This document shows, one piece after another, positions 11,994 through 23,645 of a stretch of 64,000 bases of DNA. Where the stretch lies: contig VDFB02358134.1 in the NCBI GenBank assembly GCA_007258455.2, positions 217,119,152 to 217,183,151 of the forward strand, in the 5' to 3' direction. Position 1 is the first letter of the stretch, and each line of letters begins with the position of its first letter. The stretch is from Sequoia sempervirens. Its lineage: Eukaryota; Streptophyta; Pinopsida; Cupressales; Cupressaceae. Both the position numbers and the translations under genes were made by a program. The notes under the pieces are model-generated. The model was not told where the DNA came from and searched no databases. It was given only the letters and a program-made list of their open reading frames with translations.

Positions 11994-13078
11994 TTTATAC
12001 AATCCAAGAAAATAGAAGTTAAAATGTATTTAATAAAAATTATATATCAATTTTTTCTTTTTCTAGATGAATTAAAATTATGATTTTAAAATATTTTAAT
12101 TCAAATAACGCAAATGATAAATTGAAATTGGGAAAACTTGAATATTATTTTAAAATTTTGAGGTTTCCATATTCATATGTGTGAATTGATCTAATATTCG
12201 AGAAAATGAATGTTAAAATATCATAAAAATAGGCATAGAATGAATGTAGAAGTAAAAATTATATTTGCATATATTATTCATAAAAATAAGATCTAATAAA
12301 CAAAAATATATGCAATTAAAAATAAAGGAAAAATAATTCAACCCATTTAGATAAGAGATAGTGGAATTATACCAGTAACTTTAAAAGGCTAGTTTAGGGT
12401 TTGATTAGGATTAGTGTTACGCTTAGGATTATGATTAGAGTTATGGTCTACAATTAGGGTTCAATTAATAGCCAGAACATAGGATTTCTTTCTTGGGAGA
12501 ATTTTATTGAAGGGTAAGTGTATTTTATAAAATTAATATGTCAAGAATTAATTTTAGATAATACTACGTGTGATTTTTCATATGGTATTAAATTGTAGAT
12601 TAAAATTGATAATAGATTTCCTTCCTTCTTTTGCATTGTAAGCTACCATAATATATGGCCTTAAAATCCTATTCATAATTTGAGCTTTTCTAAACTATAC
12701 AACACAACATCCAACAAAAAAAATTGTTATGCATTTTTTCCAAGCACGAATCCTTAGAATTCTTAATGTGTTACTTAGGTTAATTCTTTATTGCAATAAA
12801 TAAATACACACTAATATATATATTATGGATTTGAGGGAAAATATTAAAATATTTATATATATAGAAAAATTTAAATGCAAAGGGATTCAGTACATACCTT
12901 TGCTTTTGTTAATGTTGATGAAAGGTGAAATCTTGATGAAGTGCCAAATTTGATGACATGATATAAAAACTAGAACATCTTTGCTTTATGTGGCACTTGA
13001 AATTTTCTACAAAGTATAACTAACTCGTCAAATTTGTGACTTTGGACCTATTTTGCATCAATAAATGGGCAATAAATG
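11994..13078. other. AT-rich DNA inside copy 2 (possible insertion, left part)
   Basis: I see no coding capacity. Weak TTAGGG-like phrases occur around 12,390-12,480. Confidence 0.4.
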
Positions 13079-13600
13079 TCGGCGGGTAGAGATCAGGTGG
13101 ATCTTCGGGTCGGGTCTCGATAAAGGTAGAGGATCCGTCGAGGTCGAGAATGCGTCGGGAGATCGAGGGGATGGATCTCGAAAGATCGGCGTCGAGATCC
13201 TCGAAGATCATCGTCGATCGGGCGCGTCAGATCAGGCGTCAGTTTCATCGGATAAAGACAAAGATGCGACCGGGAATCCGGGAAAGGAAAGATCGTCCGG
13301 GAGCCGAAAGGATAAAGGAAAAGACGTCAGGCAGGCAGGAAGATCTCAAAAATCGTCGATCATAATCATCCGCGTCAGATCACGAGAAGTCGAAATCACT
13401 CCGACAAATCAATCGCGCGTCAAATCATCCGATCCAGATCAGAAATCCGGATCCGTCAAAAAAAGCCAGATCGAAAGAACGGAAATCCAAAAGATCAAAG
13501 TTCCGAGTGTCAAAGTCAGATCACGCTCAGGCGAAAATCAAGATCAGATCAAAATCAAAAGAAGACAAAAGAAGTCTGGCGATCAGGCGCGATATAGAGA
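13079..13600. other. GATC- and CpG-dense island
   Basis: By eye there are 23 GATC tetranucleotides in about 510 bases and roughly 50 CpG, in a window that is otherwise AT-rich and CpG-poor. Phrases such as GTCAGATCA and GATCGTCGATCGGGCG recur in degenerate form. A 194-residue reading frame crosses it on the plus strand but encodes only Arg/Lys/Ser/Asp-rich low-complexity sequence, so I do not call it a gene. The origin is unknown. Confidence 0.7.
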
Positions 13601-13750
13601 TATATGGGAAGAGAAAGGGACAAAGAGGTTGACATATGAAGATAGATAGGGGTATAGGGAGAGAGCTCAGATGGGAAGAGATAGAGAGAGGGAGGGAGAA
13701 AGGGAGAGAGATAGGTAGAGGAGGGAGAGATAATATGGGGAAGAGAGACA
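13600..13750. repeat. GA-rich purine tract
   Basis: The plus strand is dominated by GAGAGAGGGAGGGAGA-type phrases. It is the strand complement of the CT-rich tracts at 6.2 and 9.6 kb and abuts the GATC-rich island. Confidence 0.85.
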
Positions 13751-14965
13751 TAAAGTTAAGATGTGTCAATATTTAAGAATCTAAGTGTTTATTCTGAAAT
13801 TCTTGCAAACATTGTTACATTTTCATTTATGTTCAAGTATAATTGTTAGATAAAAAAATGACCTTTCAGTTGGCACAAAATTATAGGTGACATAAATTTT
13901 TCGACCAGATTGATGAGCATATATCCAATATTTCAATACAATTTTATATCCTGCCTATAGCAATCTATATTTATTCACATATTCCACCCAAACTCAATCT
14001 CTCCAAGTGAGGTGTAGGCAAGCATATATGCAATATGTGATGTTTCTACTAGACGATACTTACAATGATCTCCACCAAGCATGCTTGTAAACTCATGACA
14101 ATGATGTAAAATATTTTCTTCCATGATGATATTGTTAGCTACATTCTTCCTTAATGACATCTTTAGCTACTTTAAATTAGAATTTAGAATCATCATCCAA
14201 GGTTGGGATATGATACAGGAAGAGAGCCTACTTTTCTTCTCTTTTTTGTCTTCATTTTCCTCCACGAGCATGTTTTCCCAAGAGGAAACCAAGGAAGCCT
14301 TGATGGTGTCAGGATTATCATAAGTTTATCCATAACCATCTTCAATCTTCATATTATGTTTCTTTGCCTTCTAATTTTGCATGTTAAATGAAAAAACTTG
14401 GTTTTACACCTTATTTAAGTCATTTAATCCTTGATTTTTGTCTCCAATAGATTTATTTAAAACTATAGACACCATCCAATTGAATTATGAGATTCCTCTC
14501 TTCTTCTATTAGGATGTAAGAAAAATCATTTGAGAGGTCTTTTTGGATCTTAGTCATTCTACTTTCAAGGAGATCCTTTCTTTGAAAAGGTTTCTAAAGA
14601 CTTGGATATTCCACTCTTTTAGTCTGAGTTTTATGAATTTTAACTTTTGATTGAATATGCACATATTAGTGCAATGATCAACTATTTTGGTGAGCCAAGA
14701 GTCAGTGACAACCAGTTCGAAGTTTGAGTTTTCCATCTACACTTTTTTAAACTTGAAAGACACTCTTCTAGGGAATTTTTCCTTGTCTAAGAGCCTGTAA
14801 TCCGAACCAACTTCAAATAGGGTTACAATTAGGGTTCAAATAGTTTTATGGTTGGGGTTAAGCTTCAATTTGGGTTAAGGTTCAATTGATTAACAATAAG
14901 CATCTTCAGAAGAAGGATATCTCTCGGTGTACTTTACATATATTTTTAAAATATAGGTATGCTAG
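13751..14965. other. AT-rich DNA inside copy 2 (possible insertion, right part)
   Basis: I recognise no gene. Degenerate AGGGTTCAA phrases near 14,815-14,885 recall the telomere-like tracts. Confidence 0.4.
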
Positions 14966-15562
14966 TGATAATACCCAGTCTTACCGCATATTTATACTAT
15001 ATATTATAAATAAACAGTTCAAATGTAAATAAAGAAAAAACCAAATGTTGATAAAAAATGGACGCATACTTGAACACATGAGAACCTCTAAATGTTATAT
15101 GAAAAAAACATAAATACATTCATGAAGAAGTGAAATAAGTTTTTTTTTGTTTCAAATAAAATATCACAACTCTCCACACTATAAGTATATCATTTAAAAA
15201 AATAAAATGCTCATTTAATAAAATAAGACACTCATTGAAACAAGTATTGTTATCATAGTGAAAAATATTGTTCTTATGTGTATGCGGCAATTAGGTAGCA
15301 ATGTACAAGCATTGGATAATTTTATATTAATAGTTTGTCCTATCACAAATATAAAGGTGAGCACAATAAATAACATGTATTTTCCCATTAAATGTGAAGG
15401 ATTTTCAAAAAGTTTTAGTGTTCAACTATTGGTCCATTTTTGTTCAATATAATTTGTATTTTAAATCATTATGTGTTGTTTTTATAACAAGTAGATTTTT
15501 TGTGTTCAACTATTAATCCATATGTGTTGAATATAAAAGGTAGAGATATCAAAGATTTATGG
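14966..15562. repeat. Third copy of the 8,240-8,900 module, truncated by gap
   Basis: The sequence follows 8,240-8,860 closely, with a few small indels, until the N run starts. Confidence 0.85.
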
Positions 15563-15993
15563 NNNNNNNNNNNNNNNNNNNNNNNNNNNNNNNNNNNNNN
15601 NNNNNNNNNNNNNNNNNNNNNNNNNNNNNNNNNNNNNNNNNNNNNNNNNNNNNNNNNNNNNNNNNNNNNNNNNNNNNNNNNNNNNNNNNNNNNNNNNNNN
15701 NNNNNNNNNNNNNNNNNNNNNNNNNNNNNNNNNNNNNNNNNNNNNNNNNNNNNNNNNNNNNNNNNNNNNNNNNNNNNNNNNNNNNNNNNNNNNNNNNNNN
15801 NNNNNNNNNNNNNNNNNNNNNNNNNNNNNNNNNNNNNNNNNNNNNNNNNNNNNNNNNNNNNNNNNNNNNNNNNNNNNNNNNNNNNNNNNNNNNNNNNNNN
15901 NNNNNNNNNNNNNNNNNNNNNNNNNNNNNNNNNNNNNNNNNNNNNNNNNNNNNNNNNNNNNNNNNNNNNNNNNNNNNNNNNNNNNNNNNNNNN
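15563..15993. other. Assembly gap (431 N)
   Basis: This is a run of 431 N. The size is not a round number, so it was probably estimated. A minisatellite abuts its right edge. Confidence 0.98.
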
Positions 15994-16135
15994 CAGTGCC
16001 AAGGAAGAGTTTGGAGTTAAAACAAGGTCAATACCAGTGCTGACCAAGAGTTTGGAGGAGTGAAAACAAGGTCAATATCAACGTTGAGAAAGAGTTTGGA
16101 GGAGTGAAAACAAGGTCAATACTAGCGTCGAGGAC
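15994..16135. repeat. 41-44 bp minisatellite at gap edge
   Basis: The phrase AAGAGTTTGGAG ... AACAAGGTCAATA recurs at 16,005, 16,046 and 16,090, so the unit is 41-44 bp with just over three copies visible. More copies may lie in the gap. Confidence 0.85.
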
Positions 16136-18230
16136 GAGGTTGAGGGCACTCAAGGAAGATCGACAACCAAGGGGCAATGAGTATTGTAAGTTTGGCACCC
16201 CCATTCTCTTTAACCTTTAATTTTCATGTCTAGTTTCCAAAGATCTTCTCGTACATTGGTGCCCCCATTCTCATAAAATGGTATAAGATAAGACAAAAAA
16301 AAAAAATAGCTTAGTCTTTCACATAATCTACCCACGTCTTGGTAAAACTCCCATAATCTACCCACATCTTGGTTGAGGTCTAGGATTTCATCACACATAG
16401 CCTTCATCGCATGAGTCTGAAGCAATTGTAGACTTAGCCCAAGTATATGCTAGGCTAAGGTAGATCTAATGAATGGAAATAGAGGCATACAATTCTTCTT
16501 TAATACCTCCACCACAAACATATGCAAGGTGTTGGTTGTTTTTATGGTAACCAGGTTGATCTTCTAATCTACCTACAAAATTTCCAATTCCAATAAAGGG
16601 CACTCTTAGGACCTAGACCAACTGATGAGGATTTGAAAGACCTCCTACACTTTGGGCTCTCCAAGACCCAGGAGGGTGATCCCTTAATGCGTTTACAACC
16701 TCTGCACCATCATCATAAAAAACATTAACAACAATAGATAATCTCATTTAATAGTTCAACATAATAGGATAGTACCGAACAGAATTGGTTGTTTATCAAT
16801 AATATCAACTATTTGGAGCATGAGATAACTACAACAACATTTCACAGTACAAGATAGTCATGGATTTGCAATTTGTAGCAAGCTCTAGGTAAAGGCAAAC
16901 AAATACTGAACCATACGAATAATTACAACTTAGATCAGTTCCATATATCCATTGGAGGAGTCAAATTTATAAGCATCTAAGGGTTTATGACAGATTTAAC
17001 ACAACATATAGGATCCTTGATAGCATTGCTTTACAATCTCATCAATATTTATTCTAACCCAATACTACTTATCAAATCCTTATATAGAACATATCCACCT
17101 ACAATCCCATTCAAGCATTTTAATCAAATCCTTGAATTAAACCTAAAACAAGAATCATACACACCACAACAGTGAGATGAACGAAACAACCCTTGATCAT
17201 TTTATTCAAAATTTAGATATGCTTGTACAATGGAGAGACATGAGTTCAAATTAATCATATCAATTCAAATGCCAAGATCGCCATAAAACATCAAATCCCA
17301 ATGATTTCGCAAAACCTACTATAGAATGACTCAAAACCTAAATTGCATTTCTTTTCCCTAAAACCATCGTAATTTTTACAATTCTCTATCCCCCATCTGC
17401 ACTGACCAAAAATATCTAACTTGCTGACCTCAGATTGGTATTTCTGGAAATCCTTCTATAGAAAAAGAAGGGAGAAAAACAAGCACTGCTAGAAATCACA
17501 CGGTCACCAACCAATTGACCTTGTGATATTCCAAAATTTGTTACAAAACAATCTCCTGCAGAGTCTTCTTGTTCATCATGCCCGGCCAAGAATGGTTGAT
17601 GCAAAGAACAAAAACTTCAAGAATTCTCGTGTCTAGATCGTCACCAAAAACTAAACTGAATTGCTGTAAATCGCAATGCCTAATTTTTCGAATCATAGCA
17701 GCCTATCACCTCTTTCACTCTTTCCTCGGCGAATATATACATTTACCCATTTCTTTAGTACTCTTTCTCATCAATTGGCCAATCAAAATTGATCACCTCA
17801 TTCACCTAGACACTATAAGGTTTGTACTTAATCACACTGGGATTTGCTTCTCTTTCAAAAAGACTCAAGAATGAGCCGGGTGCTAATGATTTTGTCCATA
17901 ATACTTCACTCAACAAATCATAACTGAAGCTAATTCTATTATTTTTGAGGGTTTTGTAATCAAACGATATAAAGGGGCTCTTACAATTTTTTTGATTACT
18001 GTAGCTTTTGTAAGAGGCCCCATGGATAATGTTGTAATTGTAGGATGCATGAATAGGGCGTAGGATGACAAATAAAGAAGGTATAGCTGCTGTCCTCAAT
18101 AGTTTTGTGAAAAAAAACATGTGAATGAGAGGTTCAAGCCTAGGTTTCAACAAAACATGTATGGGAGATTTGATTTTATGAATTTTATCCATGTGCGACC
18201 TAATGGGTTGTTTCGAACTTCAATATAATG
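16136..18230. other. Unassigned DNA, with an LTR-like motif on the minus strand
   Basis: I found no gene. On the minus strand, 16,625-16,680 reads like the CCTCCTGGGT ... AGAGCCC ... AGTGTAGGAGG phrase near the 3' end of the LTR at 31.8 kb, so part of this region may be old LTR of that family. Confidence 0.4.
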
Positions 18231-18314
18231 ATATACATACACACACACACATATATATGTATGTATGCATGTATGCATGTATGTATGTATATGTATGTAT
18301 GTATGTATATGTAT
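18231..18314. repeat. (ATGT)n/(AC)n microsatellite
   Basis: A short AC run followed by TATATA and about 15 GTAT/GCAT units forms a compound microsatellite. Confidence 0.95.
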
Positions 18315-19544
18315 TTTAAATGTAAATGTAAATGCAATTACTAGATTCTCTCCTAGAATAATAAATGCAACATATCATTAAAGAAATCTATATCTATGTA
18401 TATAAATGTGTATTTCTAAATGCAAGTGTAAATGCAAAGAGCATATGGTTTTGTAGTGTTATAGATACAACATATCCATAAATTAATTTAATTGAAATTC
18501 TAAAGTCTTCAACACATATACTATGAAATCGATCAAACTATTAAACTGCATGAAAAATAAATGAAAACAGTAAATGCATATGTATGTGTATTTGTAAATG
18601 TAAGTGTAAAATAAATAAGAATAATGAAAATTCTAAAAGAATACAAGGAAAGGTCTCCTCCCTTCTTGGTAGTGATAACCTCCTCCACACACAACCCTTA
18701 AAAATTATGAATAGAGGAATATAATCTTTGAAGAACTCAAAGTTGATTCTCTTCTACCTAATGCAATTAGTCATTTTATCCTTACAAACATTTACAGTGA
18801 TTACTAGAGGCACCTAGACCAATTCTTCATAATAGAAAAATTTGATCATACTTTTCCAATGATGGCATTATGAGAAAACCTTAGGTTAAATCAATATTTC
18901 CTAGCTAAGTTCTTTAAATCATGTCCAACCCAATAAGAGAAGACCGCTGCTATGTGTACCTGCATACCATGGAGAAAGGATAGTATTTGGGCTCTTTCAT
19001 CAATCATCCTACCTTAAAACATACCAAAAGTCTCCTAGCAATTAGACATAGGAAGATTTAATATGACTTAAAAAAAAATTATTGCCAAAGCGTAAACTTA
19101 TGATGACTTAACCAAGCCTAGTACACACTCCCTCCCCGTTAACCACTTAGACATATGGAAATTAAATATAAATTTGCTGATATTTTTAGTCATGTAGGTG
19201 TCCAATAAACCACTTGGTGGTGTTTCCCTTCAAGTTTATTTACTTGAATGAAGAGAAAAAGTCCTTTGATTACAATTAGAGAATACATTTGAGGCCTTGG
19301 TTGTGTAACTGGTGGACCATAGTCACATTTAACACTTGTTACAAAGTTTGGGAGTTAAAATGTTAAGTAGATTTGATTTGTGATGGACACATTTGGACCG
19401 TAGTAACAATAGCTTGCAATCTATCAAGACTTGATTACCTTATAACCTATGAAATTCTAGCGATGAAATGATAGATTAATCATAATGTCACCTTGGGATC
19501 ACATCACCATGAAAGAACTTCATCCAAAATCCTTATGAGTGCAG
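18315..19544. other. Upstream region of the SET-domain pseudogene
   Basis: I recognise no coding exon or promoter. The pseudogene's first visible exon follows a good splice acceptor (GTGCAG, ending at 19,544), so at least one upstream exon may lie here or further left. Confidence 0.4.
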
Positions 19545-20285
19545 GTAGCACCAAATAGGTATTTGTCAGATCTATCTTCTTCAAGCAAGGGAAATTCAGG
19601 AAGAGAAGAGGAAAGCGAGACATGTAGTATGTCTAAAAAAGAGAGATCAACTAGAGGTCAAAAGATTAGAAGAAAATTCTGTAAACGCATGGAATTTTTT
19701 CTTGCTGAAGGGGGGTCATGTTCTTATGATGATGAGAGCATAGGCGACGTCGAGGTGCCCTTGAGGTACAAACATCTACGGAAAAAATGGGTACCCAAGG
19801 AACTTCCTCCAATAAACACTAATTTTTGTGTCAACAAGAAGATATATCCCATAGCACCATCGTCATTACATGGTTTGGGCCTATTTTTCATGGACGACAT
19901 AAAGGTATGTTATGAAAAAGTTACTAAATTGATGGAGTATGTTGGACCCTATTACAGTTACAAAGATTGGATACAACTAGTTCGATATACACGAAGTATG
20001 CGTAGGTATGCACTATCAGCAAATTATATACAACTAAAAGATAAGGATCAAAATAAAGGAGTGGCTATGTACATTGACGGAAGGCCAAAAGCATCAGCGA
20101 ATATTGTAGGATTTATAAATCGTACATGACCTGGGTCAACAAATAAGCAACCCAATTGCATATTCGAGGCGCGCGAGGGAAACCGTGTATTCGTATGTGT
20201 GATAAGATCAATAACTGTGGGGGAAGAGTTGCTAATCGATTACAATTTGAATCGCTTAGTTACAAACACAATTACTATGGGTATG
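19545..20285 (+). pseudogene. SET-domain protein, exon 1 (visible) of a broken 11-exon gene
   Basis: This exon encodes a Lys/Arg/Ser-rich N-terminal stretch followed by a SET lysine-methyltransferase fold. The domain opens with SLHGLGLFF (about 19,866), continues through MEYVGPYYS, and closes with NIVGFINRT, QPNCIFE and the hallmark GEELLIDY (about 20,220-20,243). The FIN...PNC and ...IDY motifs form the cofactor and lysine pocket in known SET proteins. A single TGA at 20,127-20,129 interrupts the domain just after FINRT; the frame continues intact on both sides. Donor GTACGT at 20,286 keeps phase 0. I infer the exon starts after the acceptor at 19,544 rather than at a Met. The substrate is unknown. 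The association with a CACTA-like terminus 4 kb downstream suggests a transposon-carried gene. Confidence 0.8.
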
Positions 20286-20417
20286 GTACGTACTATGTAC
20301 CATTTTACCCAACCTCCAATTAATGACTACAATATACCATTTTATACTTATGTTTTTTTTCGTAAGTCTATTGGTTTTATTTCGGTAATATTTTTTTATA
20401 TTTATTTTTTTTCACAG

Positions 20418-21317
20418 GGGGACATTGATCGTACGGAGAAGGCTATGGCCCAAAGCACAAATCATGATGTATCTTCAGGCACTTCTACCCAACAGGTTTA
20501 CCTCATTGTAATTGTACAAATTAGATACGAGCAAAATGTTTTATTATAATGTTTTTTTGATAAGTTTTTTGGGTTAATTTCGATAATGTTTTTAATATTC
20601 TTGTTGCAGTCGCCTGATCGGGGAAAGGCACCAGTAGTAGAGGAGAGCATCCATAGTGAGGTCCAGTCAATATTTTGTGATGATGACATCACTTATTCAA
20701 CAAACCCTCTCAATACGATAAAGAAGATCCAAAAAAAATGCAATCAAGAAATGGTTAAGTTGATGTTCATAGTGCCTCAAATAGATGAGATAAGAGAGAG
20801 GGTTAAAATATTGACTGAGAGATTACAAAACTTGGAGGTAAGCTGTCATGAGGTCTTTAATTATAACATAAGTTCATTTATGGTTTTATATTTTGTACTT
20901 TTTTATGTCATGAACTAAAATATGTGTTGTTTTTATAGGGTTATTTGCCTCCTCATGATGCTCCTGTCCATGATCAGGGTACTACAAGTGTTGCCCGAGG
21001 AGTAAGGGTTGGTACAAGTGTCCATCCTAATCTTCCTACGCATACATCACATCATCTAACCCCATCATCCATGCCTATATTGTCATCTAAAATGTTGGCA
21101 ACACATACCATGCAGGCATCTGTTAATGCACCCTCTGACAGCGAACACATACCAGAACATGTGTCAGGACATGTACCTAGGGATGCAAAGGCCACTAGTA
21201 CTGGTGATGTTTTAGTAGCATTTTCTAGATCTTCCTGTATTACTAGTACAAGAACATTGTCAGTCACACTTGTGGTGACCGAGGATTTCGTTCCGATAAA
21301 GATAGAGAAAGTCCTAG
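20418..21317 (+). pseudogene. SET-gene exons 2-4
   Basis: Three exons follow in consistent phase with GT-AG introns: 20,418-20,495 (acceptor TTTTCACAG), 20,610-20,837 (TTGTTGCAG; donor GTAAGC) and 20,939-21,317 (TTTTATAG; donor GTACTT). They encode a Ser/Thr-rich linker, then a helical, charged stretch (IDEIRERVKILTERLQNLE) that could form a coiled coil, then a His/Pro/Ser-rich low-complexity segment. No stop interrupts these exons. I recognise no family here beyond the likely coiled coil. Conserved splice signals argue that this was a real transcribed gene. Confidence 0.65.
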
Positions 21318-21415
21318 GTACTTTAAAATGTTTTAATTATTATTATATATAATCCAATTGAAATTTACTTATTGATCACTCTTTTTAGACTATTGATCCC
21401 ATGATCATTTTGCAG

Positions 21416-21934
21416 GAAATGATTTTTTTATAAACATCTAAGTGATATTACATTGGAGTTCTTCGAGCCCACCATACGTACACGGTGGAATGCCCAAAAT
21501 CAAGATTTAAAAGATGAGCTCATTAATAGTTTAGTTGTGTTGTTCAATTATAAAACATTCAACCGAACCAAGGTCCTTGAGAAAGTTGGTACCTATCTAA
21601 AGTATGCGAGGGACCAATATAGGTCACATTTAGACAAGAACAAAAAGTACGAGCATCCCCCCATGATTCAAGAGAGGGAGTGGAAGGACCTAGTGTCAGA
21701 TGGAAAGGAGAAGGCTGAAAAGAAAAAAGGAAAGACACCACCAGGCCAAGGAAGGTATGTGATACTATCAACAATGTAATTATATATTGATTACTCTTTC
21801 TTTTTACATAATCTAACGTATTTCAAACTTTTCATAGGCTACCTGACACATTGAAGGCAACAAAGGAAAGACTAGAAAAGAACATGTAGTACAAACTTGT
21901 CTTTGGTGGTTATATGAAATTAGTCACATGAATT
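21416..21934 (+). pseudogene. SET-gene exons 5-6, TNPA-like segment
   Basis: Exon 5 (21,416-21,754) and exon 6 (21,838-21,934, donor GTAAGT) encode a basic helical segment with RTRWNAQNQ, ARDQYRSHL, HPPMIQEREWKDL and KGKTPPGQGR. The layout resembles the accessory (TNPA-like, Transposase_24-type) proteins of plant CACTA transposons, but the match is by general pattern only. Lesions: the frame is restored only if one T is missing from the 7-T run at 21,422-21,428; exon 6 has TAG at 21,887 and TGA at 21,929. If the resemblance is right, the gene joined a SET domain to a transposon DNA-binding accessory module. Confidence 0.5.
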
Positions 21935-22039
21935 GTAAGTATCAATAAATGAAATATAGTATCCAAATTATAAATTGAAAACAATTTTGGTTTTATCACA
22001 CCATAGAAGAAAAATTCATGATCTTATGCAAAAATGTAG

Positions 22040-22171
22040 GGCTCTAAATTCAACAGAGTTCCCATAGAAGATGACATGAAGATTTCCTTCCAGCAAGGCT
22101 ATGGAGTCGTGGCTAAACACCTAAGAGTCTTGACTAGGAAAACACAACCTTCCACTACATCCGACACACGG
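22040..22171 (+). pseudogene. SET-gene exon 7
   Basis: This phase-0 exon follows acceptor AAAAATGTAG and ends at donor GTAAAT. It encodes 44 residues, including VPIEDDMKISFQQGYGVV, with no stop. I recognise no family. Confidence 0.6.
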
Positions 22172-22313
22172 GTAAATAAACTTAATAAAGTTTATTTAAA
22201 ATTGAATACTTGTGCAATCTATTTAATATTAATTTCCACCATAAAGTAATTGCATGCATATTTGTTTTAAACATTCAAGCAATGATAATACTACACATGA
22301 CATTGGAATGCAG

Positions 22314-22769
22314 CCTGGTGAGGGTGGAGCACAATGTGCAGATGAAGGTCATGGTGTGCATCCTAGTACTTTAGAGCATGTAGAGCATAATCAACATGTT
22401 GAGCATGATCAGGCTAGAGAAGATTAGGAACATGATGTGGCCCCATTAGGTAAAGAGGACCACTCTAAAGCTCTTTTAAACATATTTAATTGCAATTGGT
22501 GTATTAATTAATGTAACCTTTCGTGTTTCAACTTTAGAGCATGATCAACGTGTTGAGCATGATCAGGCTAGAGAAGATCAAGAACATGATGTGGCCCCAT
22601 CAGGTAAAGAGGGCCACTCTCGTGTTCTCTTAAACATATTTAATTTCAATTGTTGTATTAATTAATGTAACCTTTCGTGTTTCAACTGCAGATAAGGATT
22701 TAGAGGGTGTTCAGCATGTTGAGCATGAGTCTATAAAAAAAGTTCAGGAACATGTTGTGGACCCATCAG
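22314..22769 (+). pseudogene. SET-gene exons 8-10, triplicated His/Glu-rich exon
   Basis: Exons 22,314-22,449, 22,538-22,603 and 22,692-22,769 each contain a version of HVEHDQAREDQEHDVAPS and each end in phase 1 at a GTAAAG donor. The introns are also similar (ATTAATTAATGTAACC, TTTCGTGTTTCAACT), so exon plus intron were duplicated together with a period of about 153-167 bp. Exons 9 and 10 are multiples of three (66 and 78 nt) with phase 1 at both ends, so duplication preserved the frame. Exon 8 has TAG at 22,425 where exon 9 has CAA. The repeat is rich in His, Glu, Asp and Gln; its function is unknown. Confidence 0.7.
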
Positions 22770-22863
22770 GTAAAGAGAACCACTCTAATGTTCTTTTAAT
22801 TAATGAAATACTTGTAACAATAATAATAAAACATATTAGTTTAACATTTCTTTCTTATTGCAG

Positions 22864-23037
22864 CTGACCCCCCTTGCAGCGGCATCCACGTCATGAGCAG
22901 ACGACTAGGCATACATTAAGATAACGAGCAGAGGGCAGAATAGCTAAAGGGGGGACAGATATTGATTTAGAAAATGATACTCCACTTCAGCTTTATGTAG
23001 CTTTAAAAAAGAAACAAAAAATAAAGTTATTGTAATC
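22864..23037 (+). pseudogene. SET-gene terminal exon and poly(A) signal
   Basis: After acceptor TTATTGCAG the phase-1 frame reads ADPPCSGIHVMSRR and soon stops. A different frame reads on through GGTDIDLENDTPLQLYVAL to a Lys-rich end and TAA at 23,035, so a frameshift near the C run or an alternative acceptor is likely. An AATAAAG at 23,020 fits a poly(A) signal. Confidence 0.45.
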
Positions 23038-23079
23038 ATATCATGACAACCATATTTTTGATAATATGTAAAAACTGAA

Positions 23080-23256
23080 AGAATGAATATTATATGTTAA
23101 TGAATGAATGTGAATATGTTAATTAATGAATGTTATATGTTAATGAATGAATGTTATATGTTATTAATGGATGAATGAATGTTATATGTTATTAATGGAT
23201 GAATGAATGAATGTTATATGTTATTAATGGATGAATAAATGATTAATGTTATATGA
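23080..23256. repeat. GAATGTTATATGTTA minisatellite
   Basis: Units such as GTTATATGTTATTAATGGAT and GAATGAAT recur with a period of about 33-37 bp at the end of the SET pseudogene. Confidence 0.9.
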
Positions 23257-23645
23257 TTGGGTATGGGGAATTGAGAGTGCTGTGAGGGGGGGGAGGGGCC
23301 AAATCAGCTTCCACCATCACGTGGTTGGCCCTATTAAGTAGATAATATTAAACTATTCTCAAAACAAAGAGAAGCTCAACAAGGTAATGCACTTTTCAAT
23401 ATAAGAAATGCATCGTTTGAAGCATCAAACCAATATGCAAAGATGAAAGAAAGTGATAACTTTTCACTATGGTGGCAGAAAAATGATTCTTTATACCCTG
23501 AATCAATCATCAGTCTCCACAATGGTACATTTCAACGAATATTTTTAAAAAAAAAATTGCATTGTTTCATCGCAATTTCAACAAAAACCACCGACGAATC
23601 ACCGAAAAGGTCCGAAGAAGTTGCTATAGCTGCGATGAAGGCTTC
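23257..23645. other. Subterminal DNA left of the 55-bp array
   Basis: A short plus-strand frame at 23,443-23,535 (SLWWQKNDSLYPESI) looks protein-like, but I cannot place it. CGACGAATC at 23,593 is the first of several motifs shared with the transposon terminus. Confidence 0.35.

Noticed and set aside
13079..13600. GATC cluster as a replication origin with Dam sites
   Set aside because: The context is plant nuclear repeat DNA; the bacterial interpretation does not apply unless contamination is shown.
13065..13649. 194-residue plus-strand reading frame
   Set aside because: Composition is driven by GATC/CG-rich repeats; there is no domain, start context or exon support.
15469..16063. Long reading frames of mostly unknown residues
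   Set aside because: They cross the 431-N gap; the open frame is produced by N codons.
17170..18215. Possible 1-kb MITE with GAAACAACCC inverted ends
   Set aside because: Only about 11 bases match and no target duplication is visible; chance is likely at this length.
19539..19541. Translation start at 19,539 for the SET protein
   Set aside because: It is a GTG inside a splice-acceptor sequence; an exon starting at 19,545 fits better.
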